A stretch of 64,000 nt of DNA from Aspergillus flavus (taxonomy: Eukaryota; Ascomycota; Eurotiomycetes; Eurotiales; Aspergillaceae), in the NCBI RefSeq assembly GCF_009017415.1, contig NC_092409.1, forward strand, positions 5,270,001 through 5,334,000. The letters run 5' to 3'. The notes beneath the pieces were generated by a model that searched no databases, had not been told where the DNA came from, and saw only the letters and a list, made by a program, of their open reading frames with translations. The translations under genes were made by a program, and so were the position numbers. Shown piece by piece: positions 12,866 through 24,550 of this stretch; within the stretch, counting starts at the first letter, position 1; each line of letters opens with the position of its first letter.

Positions 12866-13133
12866 GCGTTAGGGCTAGCAGGCGTTGTACGGGAGTTCTG
12901 CGTTTGTCTTTTTCATATTACGACATGGTGTCTGCTGTAGCAGGCATTGCTAAGCAACGTTGTATGATAGCATCTCAATGGCCTAATCAAGCCGACTTTT
13001 GTAGTTTTGATACAACTCAACGACTCAATTGGCGCACTCTATTATAAACAAGATCAAAACCTCGGGGTATCATCAGCACATATAACAAGAAGCAGGAGGA
13101 TGAAATTCGAAACACAACAGATACCGCCTAGTA

Positions 13134-14099
13134 TCAGTTCATGATACGCATCGTCCCAAACGCAAGGTTAACAACCACCCCAACAAACACCGCCAAACCC
13201 TTTCGCCAGCTCCAAACCCCCTCCTCCCGCCTCAACCACATCGCACAACCCACCGGCCAAAAGAAACCCATGACAGCGCCCCAAAGCATATCATCTATAG
13301 CCCCTCGCGACCCCGACCCAAATCCCCCATCATCATCTGTGAAACCCGCACCCTCTCCAGCCCCTCCTACTCCAGCCGCCATTGCCGACGAACCCTCGTC
13401 CATCCACCGATCCTCAAGTTCCCGCAACTCCGCCCCACTCGGCATAGTATCCGGCGTCCGCGACACCGACTGAATAGCCATAAACTGCGACCGCAGCGCC
13501 GACACTTCAGCGGGGGTAAACCCCGCCGACAGCAACCGGTCAAAGCCACGGGGCGCAGGAGTAGTCGAGGACGTCTGATGCTGTTGCTGCTGCTGTTGAC
13601 TCTGCATACTTGACTGATTACCATCTTTTTGTGTCTCATCCTCTTGCTGAAGCGTAGATGCCAACGATGCTTCTGTCGCTAAATCCGTAGCTGAAAGGAC
13701 GATATCGCCTATCGAACAATGAATATACAGACGGGGTTGTTCTCGGACAGGCGCTTTGCCCTTCCCCTTCCCCTTTGAGAGATCGGTGTCTTCATCATCG
13801 GATGGTAGTCGGGGTGAGCGAGTGGGTGAGGGGGGTAGTTTCAGGGAGACGGAGAGTGGGACGGTGTCTTCAAGACCGCGGCCGGCGTAGATCAATCGGA
13901 GACGGTGTGAGGAGAGGTTTTGTGGGAGTCGGGTGCGGACCAACTGTTTTAGGCCTGCTGATGTGGTTGTTTCGGGGTAGAGGATGTCGAAGGGGAGGTC
14001 GGGGATTGAGGCAGAGAAGCGGATAGTGAGGAGGAGAGGGTCGGATGTTGAGTCCTCCTCGGGATTGTGGTTTGGGGATAGGAAGGTTGGTGTTGTCAT
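13134..14099 (-). CDS. dsc3: Dsc3-like subunit of the Dsc E3 ubiquitin ligase (DUF2407)
   Basis: Membrane subunit of the Golgi Dsc E3 ligase that in Aspergillus and fission yeast is needed for cleavage of the sterol/hypoxia factor SREBP. A single exon of 321 codons starts at MTTPTFLSPN. An N-terminal ubiquitin-like DUF2407 domain (LLLTIRFSASIPDLPFDILYP...RLRLIYAGRGL) is followed by a low-complexity linker with a Gln run, then the C-terminal DUF2407 part with a GFDRLLSAGFT helix and two hydrophobic segments (WGAVMGFFWPVGCAMWL and GLAVFVGVVVNLAFG). Convergent with vti1. Identification rests on domain architecture recalled from fungal Dsc3 proteins. Confidence 0.85.
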   Translation of the reverse strand: MTTPTFLSPNHNPEEDSTSDPLLLTIRFSASIPDLPFDILYPETTTSAGLKQLVRTRLPQNLSSHRLRLIYAGRGLEDTVPLSVSLKLPPSPTRSPRLPSDDEDTDLSKGKGKGKAPVREQPRLYIHCSIGDIVLSATDLATEASLASTLQQEDETQKDGNQSSMQSQQQQQQHQTSSTTPAPRGFDRLLSAGFTPAEVSALRSQFMAIQSVSRTPDTMPSGAELRELEDRWMDEGSSAMAAGVGGAGEGAGFTDDDGGFGSGSRGAIDDMLWGAVMGFFWPVGCAMWLRREEGVWSWRKGLAVFVGVVVNLAFGTMRIMN

Positions 14100-14296
14100 T
14101 TTCTTATCAATTGAATTATTGGTTGACAGGGGAGTGCATAAAATGACCAATGTTTGCGCGAGAGTTGGGTATTTGCAGGGTTCAAATGTGTCGTGTCGTA
14201 GCAGGTCGAGATGTAGATGATGCTATCTGCGGAGTTAGTGGACTGATTCCCATACGGAGTGATTAGCCCGCGCTAATTTGTTACCCGATAAGGGCC

Positions 14297-14302
14297 CACG
14301 TG
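14297..14302. promoter_or_regulatory. CACGTG core upstream of dsc3
   Basis: On the minus strand this reads GCATCACGTGGG about 200 bases before the dsc3 ATG. ATCACGTG-type sites are bound by fungal bHLH factors including SREBP homologues. Since Dsc3 acts in SREBP activation, feedback control is a possibility but is not shown by sequence alone. Confidence 0.35.
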
Positions 14303-14481
14303 ATGCCGGGGCTGCTGTAAGTGGTATACCTATCATTTTTCTGGGGATCAGAGGCTAGGATTTCTATCTGTTCTATATGATCTCTAGTAGTTCTTTCGTG
14401 GAGTTCTAAGTTTCATCCTATTCATGTTGTGCAGATATGGCGTACAGCGGTATTCTATACTAGTCTCCATCACTCAACGTC

Positions 14482-14883
14482 ATGGCGGGAAACTCTCGTG
14501 CAGAAGCGGAAAACTTCCGTTTCACCTACCCATATGATATCAAATCTTCCGGAGAACGAATCATTTGTAAGCACATTTAGAAATGTCTCATGAGTTTTTG
14601 TCATTGGATTCGATATCTTTACTGATATAGAACAAAGGGAAAAGTGAGCACAATCACTCAGGATGTGCATAGGTCCAATGGCCAAGGTAAGTCCTTGGCA
14701 TACAGGATGATAATGAAGCAGTATGTATTACACGATGTGGGCTTTATAACCCGGGAATCACTGGTGTATTCAACAAGAAGAAGGGGGAGACTCGATAATC
14801 CCAGGAAAAAACAATCCGTAAGAACGCCATCCGATGCACCGTTGATAATTCCAAAAGGCCGTGAAAGAAAATCGGAAGGGTGA
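14482..14883 (+). CDS. Uncertain small gene, not recognised
   Basis: An ATG at 14482 opens a protein-like segment (MAGNSRAEAENFRFTYPYDIK) that runs into a good splice donor (GTAAGC near 14567). A frame from about 14645 to 14883 could be the second exon (STITQDVHRSNGQ...), but the only acceptor that joins in frame is weak (AAAAG). No family recognised. It may be a small real gene whose true splicing I missed, a relic, or chance. Confidence 0.2.
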
Positions 14884-14884
14884 T

Positions 14885-15661
14885 CTAAACCATAAAGGAT
14901 TCACCGCATCCACATGATTCCTCTGTTTAGAATGTGTTAGCAAACATGGTTTCACAGACATTAGAGGAGTAGCTGGGAAACATACTGATATTTGGGTTCT
15001 TGAAGATGAATCTCCTGCTCAACTTATCTTCTTGCCAATCCATTTCACTACCGATGATGCTGAACAACGCCTTGCTGTCAATCAAAACCTTGACGCCATC
15101 CTGTTCCACCACTTCATCGAAGGTACCCGGCTTCTCCACGTATTCGAGGTGGTAGGCGAGACCGGAGCAGCCACGGTTCTTTACGCCAACTCGGATCAAT
15201 TTCGGGTCCGGCTGAGACAGTAGTTTACGGAGTTGAACGATAGCCTCGGGTGTTAACTTCATAGCCGCTTTCCGTGCACGTAGCTTCCTCCTAGGCTTTT
15301 CCGCGGGCTTCGGGGCTGGAGAAGTGGATTCGACGGGCTTGGACTTCTGCGCCTCATTCTCTCTGAGACTGACATTTGGGAAGATTCCTTGCTGCTGTGT
15401 CGCTGTCTCTCGGAGCGGAGGGAAATCTGCTGAGATAGAGGTGTCGTAACTTCCGCCGCTCCGGGGAGGTGGAAAAGCGGTCGGCAAGGAATGCGGGCGA
15501 TACGCAGTAGCGGTCTGCATGTCGCGCTTGGAAGACCGGTGTGCATTTCCATATGAGGAGAACAGACGATGGGCGGGGGTCTTGTAGGGGCTTCTCACAC
15601 AGCGCAACATCGTGGCGGATGATGTCACTGGAGAGCGAACCGTAACTCTGCTGAAGGACAT
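14885..15661 (-). CDS. isa1: Mitochondrial iron-sulfur assembly protein Isa1
   Basis: A-type scaffold/carrier needed for maturation of mitochondrial [4Fe-4S] proteins. Exons 14986-15661 and 14885-14922 give 237 aa. The N-terminus (MSFSRVTVRSPV...RLFSSYG) is a mitochondrial presequence, followed by a long disordered linker to about residue 125. The HesB/IscA domain begins at KLTPEAIVQLRKLL. Its three conserved cysteines are present: one in NRGCSGLAY and two in the C-terminal CGCGESF, which is supplied by the short last exon. The downstream Met of the open frame is chosen because it gives a standard presequence. Confidence 0.95.
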
Positions 15662-16815
15662 GGTGATTGTAGATATGAATATGGGGTGTTCAAAGACTCT
15701 ATGCAATGATAGAAGTAACAAAGCGCTAAGTTCTCATGAAATCTGAGGTGATCTAGTGGAGAGGGAAAGCGAATTGTCGAGTAGACGGGGGAATTGATGT
15801 GAGTCGGAGGATGAGTTCTGTTTTGAGGCGGAAGAAAGTCAGCAGTCGGTTAAGAGGGTCACGGCGAGTACCCGGCTGGCCAATCATCGTCGAGGTGTTT
15901 CTACACATTTTCAGTGGCGCCACTTCTCATCATCTGATCGGGATTCTGTCATTCTAATCTAGTGTCATTTATGGGGTAGATTACTTTTAGTCGGCGAATG
16001 ATTCGCTTACTTTGCATGAATGCGGCTCTATTTTTCACTACTCTTTTGGCAGTAGTGTAATTGTTCTATTGACTTGGATGCTATGGGGATGAATCCGTCA
16101 TACCGTTAATAAGGTGATTGTCAGCTTTGTTCCCGCAACGGATACCTCAGGCAGAAAGCGATGACTAATGAGTCTCTTCCACATTCGATTCTCAATAAAA
16201 GTGGAATGTCACGAAGGTTTGACGAGTACCTTCTGGTGCACTGCCATAGGCATTCGTAATAGGCTCCTGGAATGACGCTACTGCAGTGCCTATGAAGGTG
16301 ATGCTAGTATTCAACGTGGTAACAGATGTAAAAGATGTGTCTCCTGTCTCTGATATTAAGTTTTATCGCCCCTGACTAGAACGATTATGTCATCTTCAAT
16401 TGTATTATTGTATGTTAATTAATTGTTTAGGAAGAGATATATGGGAGTGAGGTAAATAGGATCTTAATCCTACGACCCTATAAGACGGATGACCTAAAAC
16501 CTGAGACAACAAAAAAGAAGATTTATTTTTATATCAAAAGATCTCAAACAAGTGGAGTGTTTTGAATGAAATGAAATGTGGCTTGAGCGACCAAAGAGCG
16601 TGCGTGGCTCATGTGGGTTTGACCCGAATAGGCAGAAAAAGGATGTGGCCGTTCTTGGGTGCGATACGACGACGACGTGGTGGTAGTGATAGGAACAATA
16701 GAACTCATACTCCACTCCATTCTTGCCCGTCTGTCTCTCGCCCGATTGTTCTCCCCTCTGCGATGCTAGCCGTGGTCCTATGTTCTATGCAGATCATTGA
16801 ATCCGTCTAATCATC
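15662..16815. other. Divergent spacer, no gene seen
   Basis: 1.15 kb between isa1 and the ARMH3-like gene. Short frames on both strands (for example 16494-16810) lack any recognisable motif. No RNA gene found. Confidence 0.5.
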
Positions 16816-19186
16816 ATGGAGTCCCCCTTAACTCAGCAAACTAGACCCGAAACCTTCAAGCCTAAAGTCGTGCAACTATACGAGAACTTATTTCAAGTTC
16901 GTCCAGCCACCTAACCTTCTGGGTTAATAAATACTAACTTAATCCTTGTAGACCTCGGACTATAATGAGCCCTCCGAAGGATTTTGGAGGGAATTCTTTT
17001 TGCTGCCGCCTGACCGGAGCCAGCTCAGCTCTATTCTAGACCAGCTCAGCCCTGATGAAACGCTCAACTTGCAGGTAACATCCCAACCATGACTTGCGGA
17101 AATGCTCTTTCTCTGTGTTAACTTTGCATTAGGTCCAAACCCAGCAGCTTTTTATTCGTGCTATCCGTGAAGCTGCTTCGGGAGCCAGTCCCGTGGACTC
17201 GTATGCTCTAGAGGTGCGTATATTCATAGAATCCATTGCTTTGTCCTGCAGCCTCTGAGGAGTGACGTAGACCTTGATGGTCTTTCTAGCCTGTGTCTTG
17301 AAGAAGAAGTACACCAACCCTAGTTCGGATGTCATTACAGTTCTTGCCGGTCTCGACCATGTTGACCAAGTTATCTCGAACTTTGTCGCCGTATTGGACG
17401 GCATTATTCGCAATGGAAGCAGCTGTGAGTTCCATGGTATCTTCCTGTCATATTGCTGGAACGGGCCCATGCTGACCGTCTCCTCAGTTGATTTGCGCAT
17501 CAAGGCTATTAAGACAGCTATCGCCATGACTAGTGGCGCATATAAGACTAGTCTGGTTTCGTATTTTACGCATCGCGATTTATTCCCGTCCCTCATGAAG
17601 GTTTGGCCTCAATACTCATCTATGACTCTTAGCGTACCCCAGAATGTCTAACTTGTTGTACAGTTCGTCCAAGAATCTGAGACTCCGATCCAAGTATTTG
17701 ACCCTTTCCTTCTTCTGGGATTGCTAGCGAACTACAACAAATTCGAATTTCAAAACCCTTACCAACTGCGACTTGACGACTTTGTCAACGAGACAAGCAT
17801 CCAGAAGATTGTCAAAGGAGTCGGTGTCTCATGCGCTGCCGTGAGGAACGGTTATGTTGCTGTGCAGGACGACGCCCCCGAAGGCTGGACGCTGTTCAGC
17901 ACCTTGGTTTACTTTGGCCTGGGGGCGCTCTCCCCCAGCAAGAAAGACAAAGCTAGCCCACCGAATGCAGAAGAAGCCAAGGAGATGTTCGCGACGCTGT
18001 AAGACAGGGTGCATCCACAGCATTTGACCAACAACTAATAGAACTAGGCCGGCCCAGCAAGCAGCTATCCTTCTGGCTACTTATGACTTCACAAATGCCA
18101 ACAAACTTTTTGGCCACAATCTAATCAGCCAAGCCCCAGAGAAGGACAATGAAGAATCGCCATTTGCCAGTTTCCTCTCGCTGACGTCCTATCTGCTGCA
18201 CCACGCCTACCGCTCTCCAAGGATAGCACACTATGCCGAACTCAACCTCTTCACGCTCCGCATCCTCGCTGAGGACTCCACCCTCTGCAAGCACCTCTGT
18301 GGCGAAGAGAACAAAAGAAAAATCCGTCTCTGTCGCCAAAGACAACCATATCTACCAGTAGTCACAGGGGACCGCGTCCTTGCAACAGTCATCTTCGACA
18401 TCATAATCGATACAATCTCCCACAACCTACGACGACGCCTCGACGTCAACATCTACAGGTACATACCAAACTCACTCCCAAACCCACTCCCACATCATAC
18501 CCTATACTAACCGCACCAACAGCCACTCAATCGCGATCCTCCTCCGCCTCCTCACCTACCTATCCATGAACAAAATCCGCCTAGCATACCACTGGTCGGA
18601 ACTCTGGCGCAATCTTCTCTCGCTGATGCGCTTCCTAACAACCTACGTCTCCGACCTCTCGTCCAACCCTAACATCACCACCCTAACCACAACCCTCGTA
18701 GACTTAGTCGCATTCTGCGTCTCCGCAGGCGACACTTTCCTCCCAGATCCTTCCTCCTACGACGACCTTTTCTACAAACTAGTCGAAACAGGACCCATCA
18801 TCACCAAATACCGCGACGTGTATTCCTTGAAACAATCGAGCTCAAAACCCACAGACCCCAATCCATCCAAAGACGTCCACGTCGCCGCCGTCGACACCCT
18901 CATTTCTGTCTCCACCCATTTTTACACCCTACTGTTTAACCCGGAGCAGACTGATGCGAAGCCCGATGCTGACGGCCAGGGTGTGGCGCCTATCCCGGCG
19001 CACCGGAAGAAGAACCTCGGTCCCAGGGAGGTGCATCGCATCATCAAGCAGGGGTATGATACATTGAGCATTCAGCCGCCGGAAGGTCTGAGCGCCTGGA
19101 CTAGGTGGCGCGAGACGGATGCGAAGACGGAGTTGAAGCAGGCTGCCCGGTGTGTGGTTGAAGATGCCAGGCAGTTGGTTGTGTAG
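16816..19186 (+). CDS. ARMH3/C10orf76-like armadillo-helical protein (DUF1741)
   Basis: Eight exons (16816-16896, 16952-17074, 17133-17213, 17271-17424, 17488-17600, 17664-17998, 18048-18458, 18523-19186) join in frame to 653 aa. The protein is almost entirely helical with no membrane anchor. The C-terminal half (from about residue 350, LLHHAYRSPRIAHYAELNL... to the end) matches my memory of the DUF1741 domain shared by human ARMH3 and S. pombe UPF0588 C20F10.02c. Human ARMH3 works at the Golgi with PI4KB and GBF1; the same role here is inference. Codon 3 positions in the later exons are strikingly C-rich compared with the early exons. Confidence 0.85.
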
Positions 19187-19575
19187 GCGGCTTACTTGGT
19201 TTGGGTTTGTTTGTTGGTGTGACTTGACTTTCATTAAAAGTGCTATGGTTTCTGTGGGAACTTGATACAGATTGCCCATGATATCTGTACTTATTTTGGT
19301 CTATGGAATCGAACCTTGAGGGCCGAAGAAAAGGGAGGTCAGAAGATTAAATCGTTCCATAACATTCGCCAATTTCCTCTAATGTTACAAAGTGAACCGT
19401 TAGAAGCCATAACTCGCGTAAAAAAAAAAGCTTATCCTTCCATGCTCCTGAAACCACCACAGTGCTGTAAATAAATAAACGAAAGGAAATGTTGTGCAGA
19501 AAAAGAATAACAATTTAGCCCGTCATGCAATATCACCATGTTTTAGAAGCAGTCAAGGTGTACACTTAAGCCCCT
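19187..19575. other. Spacer between convergent genes
   Basis: 3' flanks of the ARMH3-like gene and eaf3. A GAATCGAACC string near 19307 recalls a tRNA T-loop but no tRNA can be folded around it. Confidence 0.45.
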
Positions 19576-20958
19576 TTAGACCAGACGTGAAGTAGCAGTA
19601 CCAGGGTTTGGGTTTGCCACACCCTTAGATTTTTCGACATATTCATTGCTGGCAGTCATATATCTGGTAGCAAAGTACTGGCTAGAGTGTTTGCTCAACC
19701 AGAGAGTGAACTTGGAAAGCTCCTCGCGGAGTCTGTTAGTAGATTGGAGATCCATGTTGGTCTGCGCGATTAGCTCAGGCATAGTGGCTAGAGATAATCA
19801 GTGGCAGTCTTCAAAATATCATAGAGAAGATCATACCGAAAAGACGAGTTAAGTGCTCGGCACCATAGATATCCAAGGGACCTTTGTCGGCGAAGTCTCC
19901 CGATCCCGACTCCCACTTCTTGCGGAGGTTTCGGTACTGTTCGCGTTCAAAACTGTAAAGGAGAATTTTATCAAGGGCTTTGTCAAAATACTCCTTGATT
20001 CCCATGATAACTTCCTCAAGAACATCCAGATCAGCCGAGCTTGTACGCTTGGGCTTCTCTGCCTCTGAATAGTCTTCTAGGATTTGATTAACCGAGCGCT
20101 TAGCCGGCAAAGCCACGACTTGCTGGTTCTTTGTCACGTTCTCCCAGTCATCGACCAGAAGTGACTTCAAATTGTCGGGCATAACAATCCTCACAGATGG
20201 CCGTACATAAAAGCTATCCTCCTGGGAGCAATTTTTGTCAGTACAATTGGGTCGAGGAGCTACGATTCCCAACACAAGTGTCAGGCCTCATCATCGGCAG
20301 CATGGCCAGATCATGGCCATTGACAGATTTTTGAAGATGAAGAGTAAATGTAGCAAGCTCACCTTTTCGATATCGTTATCCCTGGCTCTCTTGGTTCCGC
20401 GGCCAGGAACGGACATCTGGCGTTCCTCGCTTCCCCGGGCGGAGCTACGATCGGAACCTCCCCTTTTCTTTGCGGAGGCTTTGGTGCTCTTCTGACGGAA
20501 CGCAGCCTCGGCCTCACGGCGAAGAGTAGTTGCAAGTTCTCTGTTTTCTTCGGTAAATTTACGAAGACGATCTTGCGGGACCCAGTCATCCCAGCTAAAT
20601 GTGGCAGAAAGCCAGGTCAGCCAAATCCACGTACACCCGCCAATGCAGATGAAAGATGTTTTATCCTCAACACCCATAGTGTCCAGAGGAGCCTCGTAGC
20701 TAGTGGAAGAGCAAGGGGCAGATACAATCTTGCTCTTGTAGGAATGAAAGATCGACGGAACACGGGAAACGCAAAACACCAAGGCTATACGTACGTGTTT
20801 TTCCAGCCCTTATAGTGTACTAGGTACTCATACGGGCTCTTGCGGTCGTCGGGATCGACGTGTCTGACGTCGAGAATCTTTGCCTCGTATAAGATCTCAT
20901 GGTGGAAACAGAGCACTCGCTCGTCTTTCTGATAAGTGGTTTGGCCAGCTGGTGCCAT
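19576..20958 (-). CDS. eaf3: Chromatin reader Eaf3 (MRG15 family)
   Basis: Shared subunit of the NuA4 acetyltransferase and Rpd3S deacetylase that reads H3K36 methylation. Exons 20795-20958, 20363-20594, 19837-20221 and 19576-19787 give 330 aa. The N-terminal chromodomain (YQKDERVLCFHHEILYEAKI...YLVHYKGWKNTWDDWVP) retains the aromatic cage Tyr/Trp residues. A basic linker (KKRGGSDRSSARG, GRGTKRARDND) is followed by the MRG domain from VRIVMPDNLKSLLVDDWE to the end (YFATRYMTASNEYVEKSKG). Divergent from the nkp2-like gene; CACGTG at 21131-21136 lies about 175 bases upstream. Confidence 0.95.
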
Positions 20959-21901
20959 TTTAAAGAGGACGAAGGCGCAAGACCCAAGTAGCTTTTTGTC
21001 TTGAAAAAGGTGGGGTGCAAAGAAGGATGGAGAAGTTGGGCACCAGCCACGGGATTTGGTTTAGAAGGTAGAGGCAGAAACAACCCTGAAGTGGTTGATG
21101 TTCCCAATACTCGCTGTTCCTCTTAAAGACCACGTGCCATGCAATCAATCGATGGCCGGGAGAGAGAAAATTTCAGTGCAATGGGATTTGAAGATGCAAG
21201 TATCCGGTCTGACGGAGACTGACCCTAATTGCACAACTAATGACTGTCAGACAGTCCGTTATACAATTGGAACTCTGCTGACAAGAACCCTGGCTTCTCG
21301 AAGCACTGATATTTTTGAGACAAGTGCCCGAGGGATTGGGAATCAGGTGAAGATAACAAGCGTCAAAGGCTACAATACAGAGCAACACTGACCTCCGAGC
21401 AATGAGGGTATCTGAATGGAAAGGATGAGGTGGAGGAAGCGGAAGGAAATCTGGAGTATGACTTGTGTTGCGCGTGTTCAGGGAAAAGACCCGAAAAGGT
21501 AAGAAAGCGGAAGTGGAACTTAACGCGTGCTGAAAAAGGGCTAATTTATCGGAGAAAGGAACGTCTTCATCTTAACCCATTCCCCCAACGTTCACCACCA
21601 ACACCCCTTGTTTTCTTGATTCTACCATTCTTCTTTCTCGAGTCTACAGCAGTACTCTCTACTGTATTAGACGGCGCGGCTTGCAGATTCTTTTTCTCTT
21701 CTGTTACACCCCGTCATCAGTTGCTTCCGCAAAGACTGGTCCGATTGGTCCAAGACAATCTTGACCTTGAATACCACACTAGCCAAGAATCGTCATACAC
21801 CAGAGATCCTAAGAGTTCCCTAAGAAGAGAAAGGGGAAGAGAGACTTGGTTCTCTCTGATTCTTCACTTATAACTGTATATCCCGGTAGCAATTCGCGAT
21901 C
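20959..21901. other. Divergent spacer between eaf3 and the nkp2-like gene
   Basis: Carries CACGTG at 21131-21136. A 147-codon open frame (21430-21873) stops 28 bases before the nkp2-like ATG; its composition looks like leader sequence and I do not call it a gene. Confidence 0.45.
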
Positions 21902-22492
21902 ATGGCTCCATCAGAAGCATCCATTCTAAGCAATTTCCTTCTATCTCCGGCTTCTTTGCCCACAATTATCTCCCTGCGACAATTCACGGAACTCTTTCCA
22001 AAGCGCTTGCGCTCTCATCCACATATTAGAGCGCTTTATCGGGAGCTTCAGCAACTCCGAGAGCAAGACATGGATTTAGTCAATGGAAACATTGACCAAG
22101 AACTCCATCAAGGAGAGAGCCAAAAGGCAGAACTTCGCAAATCCATCCTAAACACCGGTGTGGATGGTATGAGTGCCAATGATCAACGCGAGATTGATAT
22201 GGACGTCCAGTTGTTTGGCCAGACATCCACCGCTGCGCCCAGCGACTACCATTCAGTATCGAGTCTCCTCTCCGCCATGGAGACAGCTTGTGCTAATATT
22301 GAGCACGAAATCTCTGGGGTTGATAAAGACGCAAACACTCTTATCTCGGAGCTTAATCTCATAGTAGGTGAATTGAGTGATCTGCGCTACGGTAAAACGC
22401 AAGGTCCTGTTGGGACAACAAGCGAAGACATGATGAATGAAACTATCGATGGCTTGGAACATCTCGAAAATGCTTGCTACCGCAAGTCGTGA
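21902..22492 (+). CDS. nkp2: Kinetochore protein of the Cnl2/Nkp2 family
   Basis: Constitutive centromere-associated network component (yeast Nkp2, S. pombe Cnl2). A single exon of 196 aa. The family signature is at the N-terminus: ILSNFLLSPASLPTIISLRQF followed by FTELFPKRLRSHPHIRALYREL. The rest is predicted coiled coil (LSAMETACANIEHEISGVDKD..., ELNLIVGELSDLR). No signal or membrane segment. The match is from recalled family consensus and is strong over the first 60 residues. Confidence 0.88.
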   Translation: MAPSEASILSNFLLSPASLPTIISLRQFTELFPKRLRSHPHIRALYRELQQLREQDMDLVNGNIDQELHQGESQKAELRKSILNTGVDGMSANDQREIDMDVQLFGQTSTAAPSDYHSVSSLLSAMETACANIEHEISGVDKDANTLISELNLIVGELSDLRYGKTQGPVGTTSEDMMNETIDGLEHLENACYRKS

Positions 22493-24082
22493 TGGCAGTC
22501 ATCGTGATGCTCCGAATTTCAGCTGCCCCAGGCATGAGTCTTTGGTGTACTGCTTAGGGGCTTGCGGAATCTTGTCATCGCCTGATTAGGGTGATCAAGG
22601 GTTTGTTCCTTATCTTGGAAGGAAGCTTCTATATAGCATCACTAGAGACTCAGTCTGGGCTATGAACTTTTCTGGCTCCTGATCTCCCACAATCGGCACC
22701 TTTCTACACGGTATCTATTGTTCTGTTGGCCCACAGGCGATAGCCTCAGGCGTAGAGACCAAACTACTATCATACTTGCGATTCCATGCGAGGGAGCAAG
22801 GTCTAGACGAGCCTCAGGAAGAACTGGAAGAGTAAAAAACCTCTATGCCGGGCCCAATGCCAATAATCTACGGTCTTTAACAGGCAACGATGGGGATTGG
22901 TTTCATCCTGCTAGCTTCTCACGCCTCAACTCCTTGCGCCCTGACTCCTGAATCTGTTGTTAACAGTCTATACCCGTGTGGCCAGCAAGCTCACAAGATG
23001 TCCAGCTTCTCCAGACAATTCAGCTCAGCAAGCGCAATAAAGAGGTATATGTATTTAGAACTTCGGCGCATTTTTGAATGGTTGATCAATTTCTTTCAAG
23101 TGGCAAGAGACAATTGAACAAAATCTAGCGCTTGCAGTTAGACATAACGTCTTCGGGTTATTCTAGGAACTGGGAAAACCGGCTAGACGTGGCAATCTCG
23201 CTCATGTTTCAACCTGTGTATGGTTGGGGTCTTTTATGTATGGGGTGATGGTGTATTCTAAATTGAAACACTTGAACGTGTGGACGAACAGTTGTCTAAA
23301 CTAGATTCCCAGGAAGGGTTTCTTATTCACTGTATCTTCACAATCAATGATTGGCCTTCTATCATGGCTAGCTAATTAACAATACGCCAGCTGTGAGCCG
23401 AAATCTCGGCACCGTCTGTCCTTGACTCTTAAATTAATACTTCAGCATTTACTGCCGAGTCCCGAGAACTGCCAGCTACAACAGATCTGCAGTATACTTA
23501 GATAGCAAATACAGAACCATTAGGTGATTCAGGACATATACTTAGCCGATGATGCAGTTCTGGCGCTTGTTAACTCAGGGATTTGAGATGCAACTGGATC
23601 GACCATGGATCTGAACAAACATTACGTTAGATGAGCTGGTCGCTCAGTATTGGTCCTCTGGATAGGCCAATACCCTAAGAAAGCTTTCGCAACAAATCTT
23701 ATATGAACAATGTTTCCCTCCGGTTGAGCCCAAGGCTTTCCTGTAAGACAATGCCTTATCTCTCTACTAGACAATCATTTTCTATTCTTCAAGATTCGAT
23801 TTTATATAGATAGGGTTGATAGTATTCCACTGTACGCCTTTCTTACTACACAGTACCTACATGTCCTGAAAAGGAAAGAGGGCCACTGATAAGATTGATA
23901 AGTGGGGAACCGTCGAAGCGCGTTAAATCGCGTCTCCAAATCTCATCTCCTCACCACCAATCCGTCATACTCGTCATCCAACCAGCAGTAACTCCAAATA
24001 TACGAGAAAGTCGCCTTCTCGCAGATCAATCCTCTCTATATGCTTCTTTAGAAAAAGCTACAGCATCAACATTGGACGCACA
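22493..24082. other. 1.6 kb without a recognisable gene
   Basis: Short frames (22718-22951, 22890-23117) have no motif or convincing splice partner. Base composition is ordinary and no terminal repeats are visible. It separates the nkp2-like gene from ctf8. Confidence 0.5.
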
Positions 24083-24550
24083 ATGCCAACAATCCCGCTC
24101 CACCCACGCGTCTCCTCTCCCACCTCCCTCCCCAATCCCCTCCCCCAAGTCCTTCAGACGCCAACAGGACTTGCAATCCTCGAACTCCAAGGCACGATTA
24201 ACCTCCCATCGCAAGAAGCTGAAGACGAATCTACGACCTCCACCAACGACACCCATGATCCCTCAATCCCCACTTTCGAGACCCCAGTTGGCAAGCTCAT
24301 GTTCCCCGATTATTCGCCACACAGGACTGCGCCTGATGACACCAAATGGATGAAGAGGGTTTATCTATATGTTGGTCGATACCAGCGCATGACGGGTGAG
24401 GTGAAGAAACTGGCGCAGCCGCTCGCTTTGGTGCAGCGGCGGCAAAAAGAGATGACCTCTGACTCCGATGGCGAGGAACTGGAGATCGTCGAGATCATCA
24501 AGTATAAACTGTTCTTTAAGAATCGGCCTGAGCCTGTCAATGATATTTGA
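24083..24550 (+). CDS. ctf8: Sister-chromatid cohesion factor Ctf8
   Basis: Small subunit of the Ctf18-Dcc1-Ctf8 alternative clamp loader that acts on PCNA at the fork. A single exon of 155 aa. Conserved blocks are LQTPTGLAILELQGTINLP near residues 24-42, FETPVGKLMFPDY, WMKRVYLYVGRYQRMTGEVKKLAQPLA, and the terminal LEIVEIIKYKLFFKNRPEPV. An upstream frame (23895-24353) overlaps on a different register and is a shadow. Confidence 0.93.
   Translation: MPTIPLHPRVSSPTSLPNPLPQVLQTPTGLAILELQGTINLPSQEAEDESTTSTNDTHDPSIPTFETPVGKLMFPDYSPHRTAPDDTKWMKRVYLYVGRYQRMTGEVKKLAQPLALVQRRQKEMTSDSDGEELEIVEIIKYKLFFKNRPEPVNDI

Larger units (their letters stand above)
14100..14884. other. Spacer with CACGTG and an uncertain coding stretch
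   Basis: Between dsc3 and isa1. ATCACGTGGG (minus strand; core 14297-14302) lies about 200 bases upstream of dsc3. A possible two-part coding region (14482 onward) is listed separately with low confidence. Confidence 0.4.

Noticed and set aside
13141..13473. 110-codon Pro/Ser-rich plus-strand frame
   Set aside because: Antisense of dsc3, whose C-terminal domain and membrane segments explain the sequence.
19300..19330. Possible tRNA T-arm (GAATCGAACC)
   Set aside because: No acceptor, D or anticodon stem can be built around it on either strand.
21430..21873. 147-codon frame just upstream of the nkp2-like gene
   Set aside because: No recognisable domain, biased composition typical of a leader, and it ends 28 bases before the real start codon; at most leader sequence.
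23895..24353. 152-codon frame overlapping ctf8
   Set aside because: Out of register with ctf8, which carries clear family motifs; Pro/Ser-rich shadow.
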